From contig NZ_VAWB01000001.1 of assembly GCF_006148925.1 (NCBI RefSeq), positions 710,001 through 774,000 of the forward strand: a DNA stretch of 64,000 nt, in the 5' to 3' direction. Source of the stretch: Hyunsoonleella aestuarii. Lineage in GTDB: Bacteria; Bacteroidota; Bacteroidia; Flavobacteriales; Flavobacteriaceae. The position numbers were made by a program, and so were the translations under genes. Shown in pieces: positions 58,401 to 64,000 of the stretch (positions are counted from its first letter, which is position 1; each line of letters opens with the position of its first letter). The notes below the pieces were generated by a model, which saw only the letters and a list, made by a program, of their open reading frames with translations, searched no databases and was not told the DNA's origin.

Positions 58401-61400
58401 ATGGAGGTGATGCCGATGGTGATGGTATTTGTGCCGATATAGATTGTGATGATGACGACCCTAATATTGGAAGTGAAGGTATGACTTGTGACGATGGAGA
58501 CGATTGTACAGAAAACGATGTACTAGACGCCGACTGTAATTGTGCGGGAACTTTAATTGAAACAGATACAGACAATGATGGTGTTATTGATTGTGATGAT
58601 CAAGAAATCAATTCGCCGTGTCCATTAGATGTTGATACCAATGGTGTTTCAAATGACAATGATAATGATGGTGTTCCTAATTGCAGCGATAACTGTCCTG
58701 ACGATCCTGATAAAACTGAACCAGGAGATTGCGGTTGTGGTGTTGCTGAAGTAGATGCTGACGGTGATGGTATCCTTAACTGTAATGACCTAGAACTTAA
58801 TTCACCTTGTCCATTAGATGTTGACGCCAATGGCGTTTCTAATGACAATGATAGCGATGGTATTCCAAATTGCAACGATAACTGTCCTGACGATCCTGAT
58901 AAAACAGAACCAGGAGATTGCGGCTGTAATGTTGCAGACAATGATACAGATGGTGATGGCGTTTTAGATTGTGACGATAGTGAGATTAACTCTCCTTGTC
59001 CTCAGGATGTTGATGCTAATGGGATATCAATCGACACTGATGGTGACGGTATCCTTAACTGTAATGATCTAGAAGTTAATTCTTCTTGTCCTCAGGATGT
59101 TGATGCCAACGGTATCTCTAATGATAATGATAACGATGGCACTCCTAATTGTTTAGATAATTGCGATAACGACCCTAATAAAACTGAACCTGGAGATTGC
59201 GGTTGTGGTGTTTCTGAAGCTGATACTGATGGCGATGGTGTGCTGGATTGTAATGACCAAGAGATTAATTCGCCTTGTCCTCTCGATGTAGATGTCAATG
59301 GAGTTTCCAATGATGTTGATAACGACGGTATTCCTAATTGTAATGATTCTTGCAATAGCAATTTAGATTCCGATGGTGATGGTATATTCGACTGTGATGA
59401 TCAAGAGATAAACTCACCTTGCCCTCTAGATGTAGATGCGAACGGTGTTTCTAATGATAATGATAACGATGGTACTCCAAACTGTAGCGACGACTGTCCT
59501 GACGACGCCGATAAAACTGAACCTGGAGATTGTGGTTGCGGTGCAACAGAAGCGGATGCCGATGGTGATGGTGTGATTGATTGTAATGATCAAGAACTTA
59601 ATTCTTTATGTCCGCTAGATGTTGATAGTATTGGAGTTTCTAATGATGATGATGGCGATGGCATTCCTAATTGCAACGATAACTGTCCTAACGATCCTAA
59701 TAAAACAGAACCAGGAGATTGTGGCTGCGGTGTTACTGATATTGACAGTGATAACGATGGTGTTTTAGATTGTAATGATAATGAGATTAATTCGCCTTGT
59801 CCACTAGATGTAGATGCCAACGGTATTTCGAATGACGACGATAGTGATGGCATTGCAAACTGTCTTGACGACTGTGATGATCGAATTGACAGTGATGGCG
59901 ATGGTACTCCAGATTGCACCGATAATTGTGAGAACGACCCTAATAAAACTGAACCTGGAGATTGTGGTTGCGGTGTTGCTGATATAGATACAGATGGCGA
60001 TGGTGTATTAGACTGTAATGACTTAGAGATTAATTCGCCTTGTCCGCTTGATGTTGATGCTGACGGCATTTCAAATGATGATGATGGCGATGGTGTTCCT
60101 AATTGTGATGATGAATGTCCTGCTGGCGATGACACAGTAGATACTGATGGTGATGGTACTCCAGATGCATGTGATTGTACAAGCACCGATTCCAATTTTA
60201 ATTCAAATACATTAAGTGGTTACTCAAGTACTACCTTAAATTTAAGCGGTGGTACTCATAAAAACGTAAGCTTTACTGTAAGCGAATTGAATGCACGAAC
60301 AGGAGGAAAACCAAACCGACGTTTCGTAGAACAAGTTGCTGTTAGCTATGTGAACGGCAATGGACAAAGTGTATCGTATGGTACTTTTAGAGGTGATGCT
60401 GTTAGCAGCGTTAATGTATCCATTATAGGGAAAGTTCAATCTATAACAGTTAGTTTGTCGGATGCTTTAGGTAATACAGATGCATTAAGTGTTAACCTAG
60501 GAACCGTCAATACATGTGTGACTCTAGATTGTACTGACTCTGATGGTGATGGTGTTTGCGATGGTGAAGATATATGTCCAGACTTCAATGATAATCTGAT
60601 TGGAACGGCCTGCAACGACGATAATCCGTGTACCATAAATGATGTTTATGGAAATGACTGCAATTGTTCTGGAACCTATGCAGATTCTGATGGTGATGGT
60701 GTTTGTGATGGAGATGATGTGTGCCCTGGAGGTGATGACAATATAGATTTAAATGGTAATGGAATTCCTGATGATTGTGATTGTACAGGGGAAACCGGAA
60801 ATTTTAGTCAAAGTACGCTTAATCATTCAGGAGGAGGTTCTAGTAATGTAGACTTTGTTTTTGCAAACCCATCTAAAGACGTACAATTCTCAATATCCGG
60901 GTTGAACGCCAAGATAAATGGTAATCCAAGAAACAGATATGAGGAAATTGTTGATGTTACCTATGTTTTGGCTAGCGGCGGTTCACAAACATTAACCTAC
61001 AGCGGTGCCAATACGAGCAACGCCAATGTGAACATCAATCAATACATTACTCAGGTATCGGTAACATTGAGCGAAGGTATTTCTGGTAGTTCAACTGCCT
61101 TGAGTGTAAACCTATCAGGAATCAATTATTGTGCTCAAAACCCTAGTGAGACTGAACCTTCTAATGGGCTTCCAACAGAAGATAACGGCCGTAATATTGA
61201 TGAAATTGACTTGAAAATATTCCCGAACCCAGCGAATAATGAAATAAATATCTCTTTTGCAAGTCCAAATAATGGAGACTATAGTATTGAAGTTAAATCT
61301 ATATTAGGTCAAAGGGTATATAAAACCAAGGGGCTAGGTTCTGGAGATAAATCAAATTCTAAACTAGATGCTAGTAATTGGCAATCTGGAATGTATTTTG

Positions 61401-61456
61401 TAATTATTAATGTTGAAAAACATGTGTTTGTTGAAAAAGTTGTTATCCAACACTAA
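55403..61456 (+). CDS. Giant T9SS-exported protein with propeller, MAM-like domain and thrombospondin type 3 repeats
   Basis: A 2017-residue protein. In order: signal peptide (1-27, ending SVNAQ); a sialidase/sortilin-like propeller of BNR repeats (about 110-770; STDGGNSF, TNGGTSWS, TNGGSNWT); a Cys-rich calcium-binding segment (about 770-825); a MAM-like jelly-roll (about 826-997; FWYHMYGG, SSDIAVDLITVD); a long array of thrombospondin type 3 repeats (about 1002-1587); an unassigned domain (about 1590-1705); more type 3 repeats (about 1710-1790); a second copy of the unassigned domain (about 1793-1910); and a type A T9SS sorting domain (about 1936-2017; LKIFPNPANNEI, GMYFVII). Many Asp-rich loops would bind calcium. 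A surface adhesin or secreted enzyme is likely; no catalytic site is evident. It stands alone in transcription and is followed by a terminator. Confidence 0.93.
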   Translation: MKTKIKFFGFFTILLTFLLLSLSVNAQIHEKLERSGNYTFKQIVNQSEQHFDRIGRGKGVGYKQFQRWKYWAERNLEDNGKVRNTMKALQSYKKFSKESKASESKSSGDAKIAAARSFATSYVELGPLTSTYTSTWSSGLGRVSAIGLDPNNDNHILVGSPTGGIWKTTNLGGTWTPLFDDQANIDVYALEISHSNSNHYWAGLNGGLVRTTNGGTSWSNVSGIDTNDLYNTITVHPTDPNIIFAIGQYRGKVFKSTDGGNSFSLMLDITKDLFDLEFHPTNPNIIYVSGEDTVYKSTNGGNAFSQVTTGPWNGSSNVIMLATTLAAPNNLYALEEQGGGFNALYLSQDAGSTWTTLDSYDGTNNIMGYDQNVQSGQAPRDMDIVVSPVNGNIIHVAGVETWRSNDLGQNWTKTTRWNAPGASDFIHADIDLLIYDGNRIVAGTDGGIFYSTDEANNWTDISAGLAIRQFYRIGASETDADRVSGGSQDNGTGTLVSGTWRDWLGADGMETFIDWNNADIIYGTSQNGTFYKSIDGGNSRTSISNSPPNGNWVTPFEQDPVNPSTIYAAVNQVYKSTNGGGSWSTISNFSSGNADEMKISPVDPNYIYVSYGATLYTTTNGGSNWTIRSIPAGSRINYITVHPTDALRLAIAVSGSSNKLHESLDGGATWTNITGNIPSSVSIECVLYDEASDGGFYAGGNPGIYYTSDTAAPSYSDVTINLPKVRITELEIRNQVLYVGTYGRGLWKYDFGCDGSLTGQACNDFDACTENDVYDANCDCAGTPVADSDNDGVCDTIDQCPGFDDNIDIDQDGIPDACDSSVDCNSCETVISNFPDVEDFESGTNGICQFGSDDLDWTVNSGSTGSTGTGPSGAHSGSNYFYVEASDPNFPTKVAKFKGSCFDVSDASAASIDFWYHMYGGSVNELKLDISTDGGTNYTTVWTQTGNKGDLWLNANVDLTAYIGSELTYAFTVTTGTSWSSDIAVDLITVDASFGACSSNGGDADGDGICADIDCDDDDPNIGSEGMTCDDGDDCTENDVLDADCNCAGTLIETDTDNDGVIDCDDQEINSPCPLDVDTNGVSNDNDNDGVPNCSDNCPDDPDKTEPGDCGCGVAEVDADGDGILNCNDLELNSPCPLDVDANGVSNDNDSDGIPNCNDNCPDDPDKTEPGDCGCNVADNDTDGDGVLDCDDSEINSPCPQDVDANGISIDTDGDGILNCNDLEVNSSCPQDVDANGISNDNDNDGTPNCLDNCDNDPNKTEPGDCGCGVSEADTDGDGVLDCNDQEINSPCPLDVDVNGVSNDVDNDGIPNCNDSCNSNLDSDGDGIFDCDDQEINSPCPLDVDANGVSNDNDNDGTPNCSDDCPDDADKTEPGDCGCGATEADADGDGVIDCNDQELNSLCPLDVDSIGVSNDDDGDGIPNCNDNCPNDPNKTEPGDCGCGVTDIDSDNDGVLDCNDNEINSPCPLDVDANGISNDDDSDGIANCLDDCDDRIDSDGDGTPDCTDNCENDPNKTEPGDCGCGVADIDTDGDGVLDCNDLEINSPCPLDVDADGISNDDDGDGVPNCDDECPAGDDTVDTDGDGTPDACDCTSTDSNFNSNTLSGYSSTTLNLSGGTHKNVSFTVSELNARTGGKPNRRFVEQVAVSYVNGNGQSVSYGTFRGDAVSSVNVSIIGKVQSITVSLSDALGNTDALSVNLGTVNTCVTLDCTDSDGDGVCDGEDICPDFNDNLIGTACNDDNPCTINDVYGNDCNCSGTYADSDGDGVCDGDDVCPGGDDNIDLNGNGIPDDCDCTGETGNFSQSTLNHSGGGSSNVDFVFANPSKDVQFSISGLNAKINGNPRNRYEEIVDVTYVLASGGSQTLTYSGANTSNANVNINQYITQVSVTLSEGISGSSTALSVNLSGINYCAQNPSETEPSNGLPTEDNGRNIDEIDLKIFPNPANNEINISFASPNNGDYSIEVKSILGQRVYKTKGLGSGDKSNSKLDASNWQSGMYFVIINVEKHVFVEKVVIQH
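58560..60170 (+). repeat. Tandem thrombospondin type 3 repeat array
   Basis: A variable unit of about 100-190 nt is repeated within the 55403-61456 gene. NSPCPLDVDANG-like segments occur nine times (near 58610, 58800, 58990, 59080, 59270, 59410, 59600, 59790 and 60030), and KTEPGDCGCG six times. Units differ at many silent sites, so the array is old rather than freshly expanded. Confidence 0.85.
60174..61134 (+). repeat. Two copies of an unassigned ~115-residue domain
   Basis: Copy 1 (60174-60522) and copy 2 (60783-61134) encode domains sharing NF-x-S-x-TL, SGLNA-like (SELNAR / SGLNAK), G-x-P-x-x-R, V-x-V-x-YV and a closing ALSVNL...N-x-C. Each follows a type 3 repeat ending in CDCT. The repeat is visible in protein but weak in DNA. 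Confidence 0.7.
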
Positions 61457-61522
61457 AACATATTTTGTTCGATAATCTAAGTTAACGAAATACGGTAAGT
61501 TCAAATATTAACTAAAAATAAT

Positions 61523-61548
61523 ACCACCTAAGGTTAGCTTTAGGTGGT
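61523..61548 (+). terminator. Terminator of the giant secreted protein gene
   Basis: A perfect 9-bp stem (61523-61531 with 61540-61548), 8-nt loop, then TTTTTATTT. It lies 66 nt after the stop codon. Confidence 0.88.
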
Positions 61549-61656
61549 TTTTATTTGCTGTTTTTCCTATTTAAAAGGACATCAATAAATGTTTGTTTTT
61601 GTAACTTAGCATGCATCAGCCCTAATGCATTTTTAATTCTAAATCAAAAGAAAAAT

Positions 61657-62682
61657 ATGAACAACAAACATGTAGGTTCACATAATAATTATCTAGTTTT
61701 TGGTATTCCATTACTAATTATCTTAACGATGATTTTAATTGCAAAAACTTCTTTGTTTCAAATAAACTCAAACGCCTTAGCAACAGGAATTACCTTCGAT
61801 CTTTTATTAACATTACCAATTGTTTATTTCCTACTTATAAGGAAAACAAATATTCCAAAAACAACTATAATACCATTATTAATTCTTGCAATAGTTATTT
61901 GTTCTGCTATTCTTCCATTAGAACATCAATTTTATTTAAACCTTTTTAAGATCTGGATTCTTCCAATAGTTGAATTAACCGTTCTGTCATTTGTAATTTA
62001 TAACGTCAGAAAAGCAATAAAATCATTTAAGCTAAAAAAAGATGCTTCGGTTGATTTTTTTACAACCTTAAAAAGTACGTGTTATGAAATTCTTCCGGAA
62101 AATGTGGTAATGCCATTGGTTACTGAAATAGCTGTGTTTTACTATGGTTTTATATATTGGAAAAAGCGGAAATTAAATGTTAATGAATTTTCATATCATA
62201 AAAATAGTGGGACAATTATAGTATTAATAGCTATAATTTTTATAGTTGCTATTGAAACTTTTGTCTTACATAAACTTTTGGTAAGATGGAGCCATTTGGC
62301 AGCTTGGATCTTAACATTTTTAAGTATTTATTCGGGAATTCAAATTTTTGGCTTTCTGAAATCTATGGTTAAACGACCAATACTGATAGAAAATCAACAA
62401 CTTTTGCTGAGATATGGAATTATGACTGAAACGATAATAGACATTAAAGATATAGAAAGTATAGAAATAACATCTAAAGATTTAGAAAAAAACAAAGAGA
62501 CAAGAAAACTTTCGCTGTTAGGTGATTTAGAAAGTCACAATATGGTTATTCGTTTAAAAGAAGAAAACACCCTAGTTGGACTTTATGGGATAAAACGAAA
62601 ATATAAAAATTTAGCCATTTACGTTGACGACAAACACGAATTCCTAAACCAAATAAATAATTTACAGCAACCACAACACTAG
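61657..62682 (+). CDS. Uncharacterised multi-pass membrane protein with PH-like C-terminal domain
   Basis: A 341-residue protein that I do not recognise as a named family. Roughly eight hydrophobic segments span residues 12-260, followed by a soluble C-terminal region (about 265-335) with alternating strands (PILIENQQLLLRYGIM, IKDIESIEI, HNMVIRLKEENTLVGLYG), which resembles bacterial PH-like domains attached to membrane anchors. I chose ATG 61657 (MNNKHVGSH). The frame stays open upstream to an ATG at 61555, but that would start next to the previous gene's terminator and add an unlikely Cys-rich N-terminus. No operon partner. Confidence 0.7.
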   Translation: MNNKHVGSHNNYLVFGIPLLIILTMILIAKTSLFQINSNALATGITFDLLLTLPIVYFLLIRKTNIPKTTIIPLLILAIVICSAILPLEHQFYLNLFKIWILPIVELTVLSFVIYNVRKAIKSFKLKKDASVDFFTTLKSTCYEILPENVVMPLVTEIAVFYYGFIYWKKRKLNVNEFSYHKNSGTIIVLIAIIFIVAIETFVLHKLLVRWSHLAAWILTFLSIYSGIQIFGFLKSMVKRPILIENQQLLLRYGIMTETIIDIKDIESIEITSKDLEKNKETRKLSLLGDLESHNMVIRLKEENTLVGLYGIKRKYKNLAIYVDDKHEFLNQINNLQQPQH

Positions 62683-62823
62683 CTAAGTATTTTAATCAAT
62701 AGATTAGTTCAATTCTATTTAATTTAAAATACTTCTTTCATGCAATTTTAAATATCGAAAATCCAAAAGAATTATCAGAATAAAACAACCTAATTTTCCA
62801 CTAAAAATAATAGCTCACAGTAT

Positions 62824-62853
62824 TTGGTAATAAAATATATAATCGTAAATTTG
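62824..62853 (+). promoter_or_regulatory. Consensus promoter of the rplM operon
   Basis: TTG (62824-62826), a 19-nt spacer and TAAATTTG (62846-62853) match the consensus fully. The predicted leader is about 40 nt and begins with a small CTC/GAG hairpin just after the -7 element. Confidence 0.75.
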
Positions 62854-62900
62854 CAAACTCTTTTTGAGAGAGGAATGTTTAATAATTAAAAAATCAAAGT

Positions 62901-63356
62901 GTGGACACATTAAGCTACAAAACGATTTCAGCAAACAAAGCTACTGTAAATAAGCAGTGGGTTTTGGTTGATGCTGAAGGTCAAGCGCTTGGTCGATTAG
63001 CTTCTAAGGTTGCAAAACTTTTAAGAGGCAAGCACAAGCCAAACTTCACACCTCATGTTGATTGCGGAGATAATGTTATAATTATCAATGCTGAAAAAAT
63101 CACGTTATCTGGTAACAAATGGACTGATAAGTCATACATTCGTCACACAGGATATCCTGGAGGTCAAAGAAGTTTAACAGCTACGGAATTGTATGGTAAA
63201 GACCCTGCAAGAGTAGTTGAAAAATCAGTTAAAGGAATGCTGCCTAAAAACAAATTAGGTGCAGATTTATTCCGTAATCTAACAGTTGTTGTTGGTGCAG
63301 AGCATAAACATGATGCTCAAAAGCCTAAAACAATTAACTTAAACGAATTCAAATAA
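62901..63356 (+). CDS. rplM: 50S ribosomal protein L13
   Basis: Early-assembly large-subunit protein, 151 residues, with the family marks [32 protein letters not shown] and GMLPKNKLG. The start is GTG at 62901 (reading MDTLSYKTI), typical for flavobacterial L13; no in-frame ATG lies nearby. Its stop overlaps the rpsI start by one base (ATAATG), so the two are translationally coupled. Confidence 0.97.
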   Translation: MDTLSYKTISANKATVNKQWVLVDAEGQALGRLASKVAKLLRGKHKPNFTPHVDCGDNVIIINAEKITLSGNKWTDKSYIRHTGYPGGQRSLTATELYGKDPARVVEKSVKGMLPKNKLGADLFRNLTVVVGAEHKHDAQKPKTINLNEFK

Positions 63357-63742
63357 TGGATGTAATTCACAAAATTGGCCGTAGAAAGACGGCTGTTGCA
63401 CGCGCTTATGTTGCCCCAGGAAAAGGGAACATTACAATTAATAAAAAAGACTTAGCTAATTATTTTACTACTGCTACTTTGCAGTACAAAGTAAAACAAC
63501 CATTAGTTTTGACTAACAATGACGGCAACTTTGATATTATAGTTAATGTATATGGAGGTGGTATTACTGGACAAGCCGAAGCTGTTCGATTAGCAATTTC
63601 TCGCGCAATGTGCGAAGTTGATGCGGAAAACAGATTAACCCTTAAGCCAGAAGGGTTATTAACTAGAGACCCAAGAATGGTTGAGCGTAAAAAATTCGGA
63701 CAGAAGAAAGCTCGTAAGAAATTCCAGTTCTCTAAACGTTAA
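63356..63742 (+). CDS. rpsI: 30S ribosomal protein S9
   Basis: Small-subunit protein whose basic C-terminal tail reaches the P-site tRNA. The 128 residues show IGRRKTAVARAYV, GGGITGQAEAVRLAISRA and the final KKFQFSKR. It has the standard rplM-rpsI order and shares one base with the rplM stop. Confidence 0.97.
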   Translation: MDVIHKIGRRKTAVARAYVAPGKGNITINKKDLANYFTTATLQYKVKQPLVLTNNDGNFDIIVNVYGGGITGQAEAVRLAISRAMCEVDAENRLTLKPEGLLTRDPRMVERKKFGQKKARKKFQFSKR

Positions 63743-63746
63743 TATC

Positions 63747-63779
63747 CTGAACTTGGTTCAGAATCTGGTTATCAGATTC
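63747..63779 (+). repeat. Double hairpin after rpsI, family 2 copy 2
   Basis: Two adjoining stem-loops: CTGAAC/GTTCAG (63747-63752 with 63756-63761) and GAATCTG/CAGATTC (63761-63767 with 63773-63779, 5-nt loop). The second is followed by CTTTATCATTTT and could act as a weak terminator between rpsI and rpsB. The first resembles the hairpin at 13395-13415. Confidence 0.5.
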
Positions 63780-63933
63780 CTTTATCATTTTCAAAACAAA
63801 ATAATAAATTAAAAACAGTTATTGTTGTCCTAGTGTAAAAACAGGATTTAGTTTAGCATCTAAATAGTTAAGGCGATTTAAAAAATGACCACTTAATTAT
63901 TGCTAATTCAACAGAACGTAAACTATTACAAAA
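63780..63933 (+). promoter_or_regulatory. Untranslated leader of rpsB
   Basis: About 150 nt without a gene before rpsB. A TCCT/AGGA pairing is possible near 63829-63846, and no consensus TAnnTTTG promoter is evident. It could hold an S2 autoregulatory leader, but I cannot support a specific structure. Confidence 0.25.
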
Positions 63934-64000
63934 ATGGCAGTAGAAGTAAAAGAATTACTTGAAGCAGGTGTACACTTCGGACACCTTACACGTAAGTGGG
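63934..64000 (+). CDS. rpsB: 30S ribosomal protein S2, N-terminus only
   Basis: ATG at 63934 opens a frame that runs to the window edge. The 22 visible residues (MAVEVKELLEAGVHFGHLTR...) contain GVHFGH, the signature start of ribosomal protein S2. It continues the rplM-rpsI-rpsB order common in Bacteroidetes; tsf probably follows. Confidence 0.93.
   Translation, partial: MAVEVKELLEAGVHFGHLTRKW

Noticed and set aside
58560-60170. Repeat array as a CRISPR or non-coding satellite
   Set aside because: Units keep the reading frame and encode calcium-binding repeats; unit lengths vary and there are no unique spacers.
59590-60195. Minus-strand open frame of about 200 codons, Ser/Pro-rich, with similar ones at 58306-58575, 58600-58941 and 59092-59361
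   Set aside because: They are the reverse reading of the thrombospondin type 3 repeats. The repetitive Asp/Gly/Asn codons read backwards give Ser/Pro/Gln runs without stops.
61555-61656. Upstream start for the 61657 membrane protein
   Set aside because: The added residues would begin in the T-tract region of the previous terminator and look unlike a membrane protein N-terminus.

Overview
The window is AT-rich core chromosome of a member of the Bacteroidota, almost certainly family Flavobacteriaceae. The evidence is a SprA gliding/type IX secretion (T9SS) translocon, PorP/SprF-like and PorE-like proteins, secreted proteins with both kinds of T9SS C-terminal signal, alternative complex III linked to an aa3-type oxidase, Bacteroidetes-type TonB proteins, and promoters of the TTG-N18/19-TAnnTTTG type. 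The genus cannot be fixed from the sequence alone. I see no prophage, insertion sequence, CRISPR array or plasmid feature.

Layout. 1-1345: two tandem TonB-type energy transducers, the first cut by the window edge. 1406-12409: a probable co-directional unit maeB-ruvA-sprA-gcvH-VanZ, with a good promoter overlapping the end of queG. 12462-14449: ruvB and queG. 14645-19126: an ABC ATPase and a fused ABC permease/M1 peptidase. 19248-25772: a T9SS trio of a large adhesin-like protein with a gliding-motility C-terminal domain, a PorP/SprF-like barrel and a TPR/PD40/OmpA lipid-anchor-like protein. 26014-37401: a respiratory operon, actA-actB-actC-actD-actE-actF-ctaC-ctaD, on the minus strand. 37615-38550: a small secreted SPOR protein and a secreted tail-collar-domain protein. 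38675-43122: rimP-nusA-infB, with a terminator-like attenuator just ahead of rimP. 43272-43344: tRNA-Gln. 43496-49138: a DUF2723 multi-pass membrane protein, a polysaccharide deacetylase, a cysteine-free thioredoxin-fold protein and a membrane metallophosphoesterase. 49314-55192: polA, a YgiQ-type radical SAM protein and a Sua5-type tRNA modification enzyme. 55403-61456: a 2017-residue secreted protein rich in calcium-binding repeats. 61657-62682: an unassigned membrane protein. 62901-64000: rplM, rpsI and the start of rpsB.

How they fit together. SprA is the outer-membrane exit pore of the T9SS. The adhesin at 22134-25772 (type B sorting signal) and the calcium-repeat protein at 55403-61456 (type A sorting signal) are likely cargo. 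The PorP-like and PorE-like proteins next to the adhesin probably anchor or help export it. The act/cta block encodes quinol oxidation coupled to oxygen reduction. The rest is translation, DNA repair and replication, and tRNA modification.

No wholly new system stands out. The most notable items are the rimP attenuator, the cysteine-free thioredoxin, a duplicated unassigned domain in the large secreted protein, a clamp-binding-like motif inside PolA, histidine-rich tails in the respiratory proteins, and two families of short dispersed inverted repeats.
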